64,000 nt of DNA from an uncultured Lachnospiraceae bacterium (GTDB lineage: Bacteria; Bacillota; Clostridia; Lachnospirales; Lachnospiraceae). This document shows positions 31,138-39,963 of the stretch, in pieces (positions within the stretch are counted from its first letter, which is position 1; every line of letters starts with the position of its first letter). The stretch spans positions 21,424-85,423 of the forward strand of contig CANQVT010000004.1 of the NCBI GenBank assembly GCA_947627365.1, in the 5' to 3' direction. The notes under the pieces were generated by a model that saw nothing but the letters and a program-made list of their open reading frames with translations, made no database searches and was not told the DNA's origin. The position numbers and the translations under genes were made by a program.

Positions 31138-31158
31138 CATTTATTTTAATCGGGTACA
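31138..31158. other. Phage terminus and junction with the ICE
   Basis: On the minus strand the ICE coding sequence ends after TGTTATGACAA and the phage begins TGTACCCGATTAAAATAAATG. The phage bases add Val-Pro-Asp and a stop to the ICE protein. For a Mu-type insertion, 5 bases of target (GACAA on the minus strand, 31159-31163) should be repeated at the other phage end, outside the window. Confidence 0.8.
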
Positions 31159-32945
31159 TTGTCATAACAGTATTGCCCCTCACTGCTTGCAGTTGTCGAT
31201 CCCTGATACTGTATGCTCACTCCGGCGTTGAGCCATGCGTAATAAGCGAGGGAACTGCAATCAAAGTGAGTGCCGCTGTCCCTTAATGCCTGACTATACG
31301 GATAGCCCACCTTTGACAAAGCGAACTCTGTCACTTTTTTACCGTTGGCATCGGAAATGGAATCAATGACAGCCTGATACTGCTCCGGACTTATGGTCTG
31401 ACTGCCTCCGCCTCCGTCACACCCTATCAGGGCAAGATTTTCCGGTTTCATCAGCTCGTTAAGCATTTCCTGCTCCTCGGTATCAAACCCGTAGACAGGG
31501 ATCATATCCAGATACGTTTTCAGTGTCACATTCACATATTTTACGGTATAGGTTATGGTGTTCCCCTCTGCATCGGTTTCCGTTTCCGTTTCAGCGGTGA
31601 TATGGTAACTGCACATATCGCCAACTAACGATTTCAGGTTCTGTTTTGCCTTATCCGTCATATCAGTTGCAGTATCACCGTTACCGTACTTTACCATGTA
31701 GACCGCCAGAATATCGCAGTAGTTATCCGGTATTCCTTCTCCGGTAAAATTCACATAAACCTTTTCGCTCCTGTCATAGCCGGACAGTTCAAGCATCTCT
31801 GCATCCACATCGGCATTAAATTCCGATACATAGGCGGATAATATCTGCTGTGTGGTTTCCCCGGATGATGATATGGACGGGAAGAATATAGCAAGCGGGG
31901 AATTGTAGATGATCGCAAGCACCGCTATCACGGGAAGTGCCAGTAATGCCACCAAAAGAAATACCCCTGTCAGGAACAGTGCTGCATACTTCACCACATA
32001 TTTCATAACAAAGGAAAACCGCATCATTGCCAAGTCCTTGAGGGTTTTGGCGATACTATCCTGATTGTCCTCCTGCCGCAGCTTTGCGGCAAAAAACTGT
32101 ATCATACGGTTTCTGCTGGAATTTCTTATATCTTTCATATCCATAGCAATTCCAGCCGCCTCCCCTGCTGCCGCACCAATCAACACACCGCCCGGTCCGG
32201 TGGCAGCACTTCCTGCCGTTGCAGCCGCTGCAGAGGCTGCAACTTTTGTTCCCGCTTTGACTGTCTCTTTCGTGGCAGTCTTTGCAGTTTCTCCAGCTGC
32301 CTTTTTCGCCGTATCCTTTGCCGCTTTCTGAGCCGCCTTTTTCCCTATCTTCTTAGCGGAATTTACTTTCTTTATCCGCTTTTGCGCTGCCTTTGCCGCC
32401 TGCTGCTTACGAAACAGGTTTCTTCCTGCATCCGTTGCCGAGGTTGCTGGTCTGGCGAGGGACTCCATGACCATATAGGCATCATAAATCTCATTGCCTC
32501 CCTCCATCTGATCCAGTGCCGTCCTTGTGCCAACATAGGCTGCCGTTCCTAACGTGCCATTCCTTTTTTCTCTCACCTTTTCCGTATCTTTCTGCCTTTT
32601 TCCATACTGGGCAGAAAGACGTTTTTCCTCTGCTGCCGGACTGATCTCCGTTTTCCCCTTATTGTCAGGCTTTGAACCGGACCGGCTGCATTTTACTGCC
32701 CGTCCGCCTCCTGCCGCCTGTTTACCTCTAGCAATCGTTTGCGCCCGTCCGTTCTTCACGGTACGCATATCCCGCTTCTTATCAGGAGTAGCGTTTTCAC
32801 GCTCTCCTGCAATCTTTGGTCCTCTCTGCACCGTCAGCACGTTACGTCCCTTGATCTTAGTTTCCGGCGCTGCTTTCATATGCAGTCTGGTCTTCTCTTT
32901 CGTATGGATAACCATAGGCTTATCCTCTTTCCGCTTAATGTCCAC
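31146..32945 (-). pseudogene. ICE lysozyme/C40 peptidase, cut by the phage
   Basis: The remaining 599 residues have a basic N-terminal part (1-130) and an Ala/Lys-rich region (about 175-240). A membrane segment lies near 325-350 (ALFLTGVFLLVALLALPVIA), followed by a periplasmic/external domain and the first part of an NlpC/P60 domain (FALSKVGYPYSQALRDSG, DCSSLAYYAW with the catalytic Cys). The family continues with a region holding the catalytic His, which is missing here; the last three residues come from phage DNA. In Tn916 and Tn1549 relatives this protein opens cell wall for conjugation. The start is GTG at 32945, after AAGGAGG. Confidence 0.9.
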
Positions 32946-32974
32946 TGCCGCATACCTCCTTCCCAAAAAAGGGC

Positions 32975-33010
32975 AAAAAAATAGCGTCTAAACCAATCGG
33001 CTTAGACGCT
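32975..33010 (-). terminator. Terminator of the cargo cassette
   Basis: On the minus strand AGCGTCTAA (33010-33002) pairs with TTAGACGCT (32991-32983), followed by ATTTTTTT. It lies 18 bases after the last cassette gene. Confidence 0.85.
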
Positions 33011-33027
33011 GTAATTATAATTACCAT

Positions 33028-33600
33028 TTACACTTCGTCAGAATCTTCTTCATTAAGTATACTGGGATCAATCCCATTTTCTTTGAGTGTTATATACTCT
33101 AGGAAAAACAAATTCTCAGACATATTCAACAGATTAAATTTCCAATCCGTTTTTTCATGAGTAAAATATAAATTTCTTGCTAATATCTGCAAGTATGGTG
33201 TTTTACACGAAAACGCAACTGGGAAAAATAATTCCTTTATCGGTTCCTGCCCTTTTTTCTTCAACTTTTCATTTAAGCTATCCTGCATATAATTTATGCC
33301 AGCTGATACAGCAATTAAATATTTCCCTATAAATACAGAACCCTCCGAAATGTCTCCATCATACCGCACTATATCAGCCTCAATCGCTGATGCCATAAGG
33401 ATACTGGCAACCTTGTGCCTGTCAAGGTAATCAACACTCTTTTTCATGAACAATGATTTAACATCATTATATTTCTTTTGGAATAACTGGGCAAACACTT
33501 CCATTTTACTGTTATCCAGTACAACCTTATTATCTTTAAAGCCAGCCTGCGTGGTAGCAATATCAAGCACATTCCAAGCCGCCATAATCATCTCATTCAT
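33028..33600 (-). CDS. Cargo protein C, unknown function
   Basis: This 190-residue AT-rich-coded protein starts MNEMIMAAWNVLDIATTQAG. It is mostly helical, with VEADIVRYDGDIS-like text (IEADIVRYDGDISEGSVFI) and an acidic C-terminus (ILNEEDSDEV). No membrane segments or known motifs are evident. AAGGGGTGTCGA precedes the ATG. It is the last gene of a three-gene cassette and is followed by a strong terminator. Coming after two membrane proteins, it may be a cytoplasmic partner. I do not recognise the family. Confidence 0.75.
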   Translation of the reverse strand: MNEMIMAAWNVLDIATTQAGFKDNKVVLDNSKMEVFAQLFQKKYNDVKSLFMKKSVDYLDRHKVASILMASAIEADIVRYDGDISEGSVFIGKYLIAVSAGINYMQDSLNEKLKKKGQEPIKELFFPVAFSCKTPYLQILARNLYFTHEKTDWKFNLLNMSENLFFLEYITLKENGIDPSILNEEDSDEV

Positions 33601-33610
33601 TCGACACCCC

Positions 33611-33883
33611 TTAATAGAACAGACTTATATCCTGCATATAATTAATGTATGGAATAGGTTTCCTGACTTTATCAGGATCATCACCCGTATTCTTCATCAA
33701 CAAATCATCTTCTTGCCGTACAAACAAGCCACAGTAATCCAACCACTTAATCTTAGCCAATGCCCGTTCATATGCCTTACTGGCATTGTTGTTGTGGAAA
33801 AAATTTTTCCATGAAACCCACAATCCCATAATACAGCCTAGAATTGCAAATATTGCACCACTTTTAATAATAAAATCCTTCAT
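33611..33883 (-). CDS. Cargo protein B, small membrane-anchored protein
   Basis: This 90-residue protein has one N-terminal membrane segment (about residues 6-25, IKSGAIFAILGCIMGLWVSW). The rest is soluble, with KAYERALAKIKWLDYCGLF. GTAGATAGAGAGGTATAAAA precedes the ATG. It starts 25 bases after cargo protein A and ends 11 bases before protein C, so the three are one unit. The family is not recognised. Confidence 0.7.
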   Translation of the reverse strand: MKDFIIKSGAIFAILGCIMGLWVSWKNFFHNNNASKAYERALAKIKWLDYCGLFVRQEDDLLMKNTGDDPDKVRKPIPYINYMQDISLFY

Positions 33884-33908
33884 TTTTATACCTCTCTATC
33901 TACACTCC

Positions 33909-34370
33909 CTAGTATAATAAAGGTTGCGGGACTACATCATACAATCTCTCACCAATATTCCAAATATTTTCAACAAGAGAGATGAATACAACACAAAATG
34001 CTATAAGCTTTATTATTTCATAATCCCCATATTTTATTCTGGTCCAAACCAAAACAACAATAAAGAAAATACTGAGCAAGACCCCAATCGTTATCTTAAC
34101 AATATACACAATATTTACGGCTCTCTTATTCTTGTCAATTTTGGAATCTGTTATTTTCTGCATCTGAATTATACTTGCCAATGTGAATCTGCCCAATATA
34201 ATCAAATTAACAAATAACAATAATAGTGATGGTTGTGCTGGAACCAAGTTCACCCATGATAACACAGCGTATATTACTGAAAATACTATATCTATTATGC
34301 TATAGCAACACTGCCTTTTCGTAACAGACCCTTTTACAATGTAGCCGCATCGCTCCCAAAACCTAACCAT
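33909..34370 (-). CDS. Cargo protein A, four-pass membrane protein
   Basis: This 153-residue protein has four membrane segments: about 24-44 (IIDIVFSVIYAVLSWV), 47-68 (PSLLLLFVNLIILGRFTL), 86-110 (IVYIVKITIGVLLSIFFIVV) and 118-138 (IIKLIAFCVVFISLVENI). Loops are basic on the inside. It is the first gene after the cassette promoter. GGGAG lies 12 bases before the ATG. Small multi-pass proteins of this kind occur in immunity and exclusion functions, but nothing in the sequence proves such a role. Confidence 0.75.
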   Translation of the reverse strand: MVRFWERCGYIVKGSVTKRQCCYSIIDIVFSVIYAVLSWVNLVPAQPSLLLLFVNLIILGRFTLASIIQMQKITDSKIDKNKRAVNIVYIVKITIGVLLSIFFIVVLVWTRIKYGDYEIIKLIAFCVVFISLVENIWNIGERLYDVVPQPLLY

Positions 34371-34520
34371 AAAAGATTTTATCTCCCGTTACTTATCAAT
34401 TATTCTGTTCACAACCATATCATGTTCCGAACATTATCATATTTCTTTCCCAGCCAATATTTTATTCCCACAGTGTCAGCAAAGCAATGATAACTTGCAT
34501 ATATTTCTTAATCATTTGAT

Positions 34521-34549
34521 ATTATACCATATTCAAAACTGCTTGTCCA
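34521..34549 (-). promoter_or_regulatory. Promoter of the cargo cassette
   Basis: On the minus strand TGGACA (34549-34544), 17 bases, TATAAT (34526-34521), preceded by TGG as an extended -10. This is a near-consensus promoter. Transcription would start near 34514, about 140 bases before the first cassette gene. Confidence 0.85.
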
Positions 34550-34566
34550 CTTGACACATGTATAAA

Positions 34567-34611
34567 AAGGTGTCTGCTCAAGCTGCCAATTTCTACAAAA
34601 ACAGACACCTT
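34567..34611 (-). terminator. Terminator after virB4
   Basis: AAGGTGTCTG and CAGACACCTT form a 10-bp stem with a 25-base loop, followed on the minus strand by TTTATAC. It closes the transfer operon before the cargo cassette. Confidence 0.7.
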
Positions 34612-34699
34612 TCACTCCTAGTTTTTTTAACTGCGACAATTGTAGATTACCATATAAATGCAAGTTAGTCAATCAAAACTTGCTTTCAGATAACATTTT

Positions 34700-37066
34700 T
34701 TATGAAATTATCTCCGCCTGCTTTGCTATCTTCTCGTGGATATTCGTGTTGAACAGGTTATACAGGTCTGAACCCTTTTCAATGGTATTGTCAAAAGGAA
34801 TTACCACGTTTCCGCACTTAATAAGCCCCATGCCGCTTGATGTGTTGGTGACAAACTTAAGCTGTGCCTCTGAAACGCCGATCACCTCCGCCATTCTGGA
34901 ACTGTCTGTATTTGCCTGTTTTAACAGCGCAACGAACTCTGAGTTTGCAAGCATTGTTGTAGCCGTATAATTCTGCAAAAGATCGACCACATTCTGAGTG
35001 ATACCCGTACAGAGTCCGCCCTGTTTTCTGACCTTTTTCCATAGCTGCTGCAAATACTTTGCGGAATACTCCGAATTAAGCAGTACATGGAACTCGTCAA
35101 TATACAGCCAAGTTGCCCTGCTTCTCTTTCCGTTCTCAATAATGCGGTTCTGTATGCTCTCCATCATAACAAGCATTGTGATCGGGGAAAGCTCCGCACC
35201 GAGATCACGGATACCGTACACTGTCAGACGGTTATCAACATCAACATTTGTCTGATGATTAAAGATGTTCAGGGAGCCGTTGACAAACAATTCCAGTGAC
35301 AGGGCTATATCCTTTGCCTCTTCCTCCGGCTGGCTCATAAGTATCTCATAGAAATCAGACATTACAGGCACATACTTTTCTCTACTTCTCGCAATGTCAA
35401 TATACAGCTTTCTCACACAGCGGTCTATAATGGACTTCTGGCGGGAATTAAGGTTCTCACCCATACACTGTTCGCAGAGTCCGAGCATAAATTCTCCCTT
35501 TTCACGGATCATGCCCTTGCTGTCGTTAAGATCCAGACTCCAGACATCCATATCGAGCGGATTGACATAGTTATCCGTGTAAGTACTCATATTTACCACG
35601 GCACCGCCAAAGGTGCCTGCAATGTCAAAATACTCATTCATAGGATCAATGATAATGATTTCATCGTCACTTCCAAGGAACACGCTGCCCATTTCCATCT
35701 TGCAAAAAAAGGACTTACCGGAGCCGGGAACACCGAACACAAACCCGTTTCCGTTTATCAGCTTCTTGCGGTTCCCGATATTGATATTCTTGCTGACCTG
35801 ATTGATGCCGTAATAACAGCCGCCCTTGTCATTCAGTTCCTGCACGTTAAAAGGCATCAATACCGCAAGGCTCTGTGTCAGCATGGTACGCATGGTCTTC
35901 ACCTGTCTCACGCCAATAGGCAGAGCAGTATTTAATGCCTCTCTCTGCTTCAGATAATGCTCCTCAATCGTGACAGAATTTCTCTTGCCTATGGTTTCCA
36001 CCGTCTCCGTCATACTGTCCAGTTCTTCTTTTGTATCTGCCATAAGGATAATGGTAACAGCCACATAGTAAAGGCACTGATCGTTCTCCCTTACATCGTC
36101 CATGATCTCCTCGATTTCTTTCTTCTCAATCCTCTTATTATAGGAAATCTCCGAGGAAAAATCGTTGTTTTTGTTCCTTACCCTCTGCTGCTTGATAATG
36201 TCCGATTCAATCCCCAGATATTTCTTCTGCAAAATCTTGGTAGTCATATCCTTTGGAATAGGGACTACATCAATGCTTGTGATGGAATGGATCGGCAAGG
36301 ACGTGATCTCATTTAGGAATCTGTCCGACAAGCTCGACGGATATTTCTTGATAAACAGTGCCCTACAAAACTTCTTCTCGTCCTTGAAATAGTCAGGATA
36401 GAACTGCAGCATACCATTGCACAGGTCATTACGGAAGTCTGCCCCCACGACCTTTGCCTCCCTGATGTCAAAATCAAAGCAGTTCTCGTCCCCAAGATGA
36501 TAGTAGTCGTACAGCACCTTGATCCTGTCATTTCCCAAAAGCGGTGCAATCTCTGCCCCAAGTTCTATGAACGCCTTGTGTATGGAGGCTTCTATGGTAG
36601 CAAATTGCGCCTTTGCTTCCTCAAAGTTCTTGCGTTCAATGGTAACGGTCAGATAACGCTCCTGTTCTATCCCCTGTCTGCCCTCACGGATCTTGCTCTC
36701 CATAATATCATTGTAGATTTTACGGTAATGATTAAAGCCGTCCTGCTCCGGCTGCAAAAACACATGATCCCTCAGATCGTCCATGTTCTTGTTTTTGTTG
36801 TTGATGGTAATCTTAAAGCCCACATCTAAGGAATTGAGGAACTTGCAGTATCTCTCAAAAATGCTGATCTGTTCGTCCTCGTTTGTGGTTGTGTAGTTAA
36901 TGTCACAGAAACGGTAACACTTAGAAAAGCGGTTCTTTGCAACCTCAAAAATACCGTTTTCCGCTATCTTCATAACCTCAATGGTTTCCTGAATAGATTT
37001 CGGAGTTTTATAAAGCGGTTCACTTGCCTTTTTAAGCTCTGCAAACCCATCTGTAAATAATCCCAT
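34700..37066 (-). CDS. virB4: VirB4-like conjugation ATPase
   Basis: This 788-residue ATPase powers the type IV secretion channel of the ICE. It shows GVPGSGKSFFCK (Walker A, about residue 436), IIIDPMNEYF and a C-terminal TWLYIDEFHVLLNSEYS (Walker B) followed by TGITQNVVDLL. The N-terminal half resembles TraE/TraC-type VirB4 proteins of Firmicute elements. The start is put at 37066 after GAGAGGTGGAAAT; the open frame upstream lacks a ribosome site. It follows PrgI and the VirB6-like protein, as in CTn elements. Confidence 0.93.
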   Translation of the reverse strand: MGLFTDGFAELKKASEPLYKTPKSIQETIEVMKIAENGIFEVAKNRFSKCYRFCDINYTTTNEDEQISIFERYCKFLNSLDVGFKITINNKNKNMDDLRDHVFLQPEQDGFNHYRKIYNDIMESKIREGRQGIEQERYLTVTIERKNFEEAKAQFATIEASIHKAFIELGAEIAPLLGNDRIKVLYDYYHLGDENCFDFDIREAKVVGADFRNDLCNGMLQFYPDYFKDEKKFCRALFIKKYPSSLSDRFLNEITSLPIHSITSIDVVPIPKDMTTKILQKKYLGIESDIIKQQRVRNKNNDFSSEISYNKRIEKKEIEEIMDDVRENDQCLYYVAVTIILMADTKEELDSMTETVETIGKRNSVTIEEHYLKQREALNTALPIGVRQVKTMRTMLTQSLAVLMPFNVQELNDKGGCYYGINQVSKNINIGNRKKLINGNGFVFGVPGSGKSFFCKMEMGSVFLGSDDEIIIIDPMNEYFDIAGTFGGAVVNMSTYTDNYVNPLDMDVWSLDLNDSKGMIREKGEFMLGLCEQCMGENLNSRQKSIIDRCVRKLYIDIARSREKYVPVMSDFYEILMSQPEEEAKDIALSLELFVNGSLNIFNHQTNVDVDNRLTVYGIRDLGAELSPITMLVMMESIQNRIIENGKRSRATWLYIDEFHVLLNSEYSAKYLQQLWKKVRKQGGLCTGITQNVVDLLQNYTATTMLANSEFVALLKQANTDSSRMAEVIGVSEAQLKFVTNTSSGMGLIKCGNVVIPFDNTIEKGSDLYNLFNTNIHEKIAKQAEIIS

Positions 37067-37201
37067 ATTTCCACCTCTCTTCGATAATGCAAAAGACCGG
37101 ACTTCTCCGGCCTTTTGCCAGAAATCGTCCGACCAATAAAAGAGGTCTTTCAATTCAACTTATTGTTTCATATTGCGCTGCACAATTCTCCGTCTTATGC
37201 C

Positions 37202-37717
37202 TTAGTGCTTTGACTTATAGACAACCACACCGATAACAGCGGCTGCAACCACCGCAACAACACCTGCCAACATCTTTACTGCTTTCTTCTTCATATTTTC
37301 AAATTCCTCCTGATTTCCTTTTTTGCTTGATTTATGGGTTTTCTTTAAAGAGCCCCGTTTCTTTTCTGCCGCTTTTTTTCCGGCATCTTCCTCCATCCGT
37401 ATCTTACGGATAACTTCCTCGCTCTCCGCTGAAACATAAGTCAGCGGACGGTTTTTAAACATCATCCTGATTTTTCTCCCCATGAACTCATAGAAATTCA
37501 TACCATTAAAAGAATAAAAACCGCCGAGTGCAATCGGGGCTACTGCCGGGATTGCCACATATACACTGGGAGTAAGACCGATATACTGATACAGGATCAG
37601 TACAAGTCCGCCACCTACAGCAATGGATGCCACGGAGAAGATAAGCTGCCTTGCAGTAAGCCCCATGACTACCGTTTCCTTGTAGCGGTCAATGTCCTTG
37701 TTGATCTCAATTACCAA
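37202..37717 (-). CDS. PrgI-family membrane protein
   Basis: This 171-residue protein has two close membrane segments (about residues 24-40 and 47-70, LIFSVASIAVGGGLVLIL then VYVAIPAVAPIALGGFYSF), a basic Lys-rich middle, and a third segment at the C-terminus (MLAGVVAVVAAAVIGVVVY). PrgI proteins are VirB3-like parts of the mating channel. The start is taken as TTG at 37717, 7 bases after AGGAGG; this matches the usual family N-terminus VIEINKDIDRYKE. It overlaps nothing and sits before virB4. Confidence 0.8.
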   Translation of the reverse strand: MVIEINKDIDRYKETVVMGLTARQLIFSVASIAVGGGLVLILYQYIGLTPSVYVAIPAVAPIALGGFYSFNGMNFYEFMGRKIRMMFKNRPLTYVSAESEEVIRKIRMEEDAGKKAAEKKRGSLKKTHKSSKKGNQEEFENMKKKAVKMLAGVVAVVAAAVIGVVVYKSKH

Positions 37718-37728
37718 TGCTCTCCCTC

Positions 37729-38451
37729 CTATCTGCACTTTTCTTTTTCCTTTTCAGTGCGCTCTGCGCCATACTCCGTCTGTTCCTTGTCTTTTTCCTC
37801 CGACTGCACTGGAGCATAAGTGGAACCGTTGCGCTCCATGATCTCCGCAAACTGACAGATATGGTACAAATGATTACCAATTTCTGTATGGTACTCATCA
37901 ATAAACCGGCAGATACGCTCTGACTTATCCCCGGACGAATCGGTTATGACAATCTTTCCGCCGTCCGGTATCTGAAACAAATCCTCGTATCTGGAACTTA
38001 TGAAGCGGATGCCCCGCTTTGCCTGTTTCATATGCCTGTCAAGCCATTCAGATTCATAACAGTAACAGTAGAAATTATAGTCCCCCTGAGTGGGATTGCA
38101 CCGCAGCAGATATGCGTGTTTCTCCGTATCCACACGAAAACAGTACTCCGTACAGTAATTTCCCTCAAAGGCACTTCCCGTATTCTGTGCCGCATACCGC
38201 CTCATTGCCGACCTGTTCTGCAAAAGCCCATATTCCGTAGAACGCAGGGTATTGATCACATCGTCAAACTCTGCCTTGAACTCGTCCGTTTTTAGTTGGT
38301 CATACTGATCTGTCCATGTGGTATAAAACTCATCCCCATCTCTGCCAAAGTCCCCACGCAGATAACCGATGCATCCGGTCTGTCCCCGCAGCTGCATACT
38401 CTGCTGATAAGTATATTTCCGTTCTGCCTCTGTTAACGCTCTGATTTCCAT
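37729..38451 (-). CDS. Conserved ICE protein, unknown function
   Basis: This 240-residue acidic soluble protein (MEIRALTEAERKYTYQQSMQ) contains SMQLRGQTGCIGYLRGDFG and FYCYCYESEWLDRHM. It occurs in related CTn elements in this same position between VirB6-like and PrgI genes. The C-terminus is very charged (EEKDKEQTEYG...). I know no function. Its stop lies just ahead of the ribosome site of the PrgI-like gene. Confidence 0.75.
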   Translation of the reverse strand: MEIRALTEAERKYTYQQSMQLRGQTGCIGYLRGDFGRDGDEFYTTWTDQYDQLKTDEFKAEFDDVINTLRSTEYGLLQNRSAMRRYAAQNTGSAFEGNYCTEYCFRVDTEKHAYLLRCNPTQGDYNFYCYCYESEWLDRHMKQAKRGIRFISSRYEDLFQIPDGGKIVITDSSGDKSERICRFIDEYHTEIGNHLYHICQFAEIMERNGSTYAPVQSEEKDKEQTEYGAERTEKEKEKCR

Positions 38452-38462
38452 ACTGCTCCTCC

Positions 38463-39305
38463 TTATAATCCCAATGCTTTACTTGTGAGGGACTGTGCCC
38501 CTTTCACGCTGCCTACCGTCAATGCGATAGTAAAGGTCATTTCACACAGATAAATCAGGGTTTTCGCCCAGTCTGCATATCCTCCTGTAAATGACGGAAG
38601 TCCCGAACTGATAAAAGCATTGCACACCATGATTGCCAGTGCCATCGTGACCGCCTCAAACACCACAGACAAGAAATACTTGGCATAAGTGCTTGCCGTA
38701 TGAGCCACATTCCGGTTGCCTGCCATTGTGGAAAAGGCTATAGGACCGATCGGCACAATGATCATCAGCTTCAAAAAGCGGAAATATACGGTATAAATCA
38801 TAAAAAAGCCGCAGATTATGATTATCACGCTTAAAAGCGCCGCAAGTATCAGCATGATCAGGCTTTCTCCGAACCCAAGTCCCTTTATGACATCCGCCTG
38901 CGTACTGTCAATGGTAAGCGTTGTGTACTGCCCCGCTGTAAGGGCATTGACAAGATTTCCAACCGTGGAAAAAAAGGCTTTCATAATCGTCACATTGTTT
39001 GCAACGAGCCATTCCGAAAGTCCGAGCCTGATCAGCATCCTCAAAATGACCTCAAAGCGCATCTCCTCCCGAATATCCACGCTCTCCGAGCAGAAACCGA
39101 TAACAAAGAACAAGACCACAAGGGAAGATCCCACCGCCACAAAAATTGGTTCAATACTCTCGACCATTGCCCACGGACCGCCGCCTTTAAAATTGACAGG
39201 GGATTGTCCGAGCATTGAAAATACGAGACTTACCTGATTATTCCAGAAACCGAATACCATTTCCAGAAGTGCAAGGATTTTATCCCCCAATTTAAAAATA
39301 TCCAC
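38463..39305 (-). CDS. VirB6-like channel protein
   Basis: This 280-residue protein has about six membrane segments, including VGSSLVVLFFVIGFCS, LIMLILAALLSVIIIICGFF, and LKLMIIVPIGPIAFSTM, and ends IALTVGSVKGAQSLTSKALG. This is the usual shape of VirB6/TrbL-type proteins of Firmicute conjugative elements. It would form part of the inner-membrane channel with PrgI and VirB4. The neighbours on both sides support this. Confidence 0.85.
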   Translation of the reverse strand: MDIFKLGDKILALLEMVFGFWNNQVSLVFSMLGQSPVNFKGGGPWAMVESIEPIFVAVGSSLVVLFFVIGFCSESVDIREEMRFEVILRMLIRLGLSEWLVANNVTIMKAFFSTVGNLVNALTAGQYTTLTIDSTQADVIKGLGFGESLIMLILAALLSVIIIICGFFMIYTVYFRFLKLMIIVPIGPIAFSTMAGNRNVAHTASTYAKYFLSVVFEAVTMALAIMVCNAFISSGLPSFTGGYADWAKTLIYLCEMTFTIALTVGSVKGAQSLTSKALGL

Positions 39306-39375
39306 TGTTTCTCACCTCTTTTCCTTTCGGGGAAAGCAGTGCCTTATCCGCTGCCTTCTCCCCGCCATGCTGATC

Positions 39376-39735
39376 TTAGAATCCAAGAAAGGTAAGAACG
39401 GTAGAGATGCCCGCCATCATAATGCCCGCCACGATACCCTTTAAGGCGGAATTCATGGTTGACGAGTCCTGCTGCTGATATGCCTGTGCAAACTCCATGA
39501 CATTCTTCGCCAGAATGATAATACCCACCGCACCAATGACCGCAATTACAAGCGTCTTTAAGTTATCCAGAGGCTGTGTGATCGCAGTGGTTCCCGTACC
39601 TGCCGCAAATACGGTCACAGGCATTGCATGAACCGCCATATATACCGCTCCGCATACGCCTGTTACTGCTCTCTTTACCTTGCCGGTGCCCCTGTTAGAA
39701 GTCTGATTGCCCGTTGTTTCTGTTGTTCTGCGCAT
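39376..39735 (-). CDS. Maff2-family membrane protein (VirB2-like)
   Basis: This 119-residue protein has a signal-like segment ending in VFAAG (about residues 31-53) and two membrane segments (LKTLVIAVIGAVGIIILAKN, then GIVAGIMMAGISTVLTFLGF). These are typical of the Maff2 family found next to VirD4 in CTn elements; the topology is like VirB2 pilin. AAAAAAAGGAGATTTTATT precedes the ATG at 39735; the frame continues upstream without a site. The gap 39736-39963 to the VirD4 gene holds no clear feature. Confidence 0.82.
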   Translation of the reverse strand: MRRTTETTGNQTSNRGTGKVKRAVTGVCGAVYMAVHAMPVTVFAAGTGTTAITQPLDNLKTLVIAVIGAVGIIILAKNVMEFAQAYQQQDSSTMNSALKGIVAGIMMAGISTVLTFLGF

Positions 39736-39963
39736 AATAAAATCTCCTTTTTTTGTTTTGATCAAACAGTCGGGAGACAGCCAGACAGAAATATATTTCC
39801 CATCCGGCTGATCTCCGGACAGAAATACACTTATTTCTGCCTGTTTGTTTTAATGGTTGCTATGATGAAAGGGCACTGTCCGCAGACATTTCCCTGAATA
39901 CGGTTAATCGGGTTTTCCCCGATACGCTTATGCCTTAACCACCTCCTTATCCTCTAATGGCTG

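Larger units (their letters stand above)
1..31158 (-). mobile_element. Mu-like transposable prophage (partial)
   Basis: The gene order follows phage Mu: repressor, Ner-like protein, transposase A, ATPase B, GemA, Mor, then terminase, portal, F, protease/scaffold, major head, gp36, G, sheath, tube, tape measure, baseplate. The element is GC-rich compared with its surroundings. Its left (repressor) end is placed at 31158, where the minus strand begins TGTACCC, because the ICE reading frame is broken exactly there. The TG dinucleotide at the end fits Mu-family transposition. The other end is beyond position 1. Early and head-tail genes look intact, so the phage may be functional, but tail fibre genes and the right end cannot be seen. 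Confidence 0.93.
30544..31158. other. Phage end region without protein genes
   Basis: This 615-base stretch lies between the repressor and the phage terminus. It holds a 13-base direct repeat TTTTGTCTCATTG (30580-30592 and 30674-30686) and GTGACGC repeats (30691, 30811, 30819, 30832). Inverted repeats GACGCG-TT-CGCGTC lie at 30789-30802 and a wider version at 31030-31047. Three related motifs ACCCGATTAAAATAAATG, ACCCGATAAATAAAGGG and CACCGATAAAATGGG lie at 31155-31138, 31081-31065 and 30785-30771. A small-RNA candidate is also present. The open frames here lack ribosome sites. Part of the region probably binds transposase. Confidence 0.7.
34371..34699. other. Intergenic region between cargo cassette and virB4
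   Basis: This 329-base AT-rich region contains the cassette promoter (34521-34549), a leader of about 140 bases, and the terminator after virB4 (34567-34611). A TTGACA on the plus strand at 34551 has no matching -10. No gene is seen. Confidence 0.7.

Noticed and set aside
31001..31231. Plus-strand frame of 76 codons across the phage-ICE junction
   Set aside because: It crosses the insertion point and is antisense to the C40 gene; chance frame.
34551..34556. TTGACA on the plus strand before virB4's terminator
   Set aside because: No -10 box at a usable distance and no plus-strand gene downstream.
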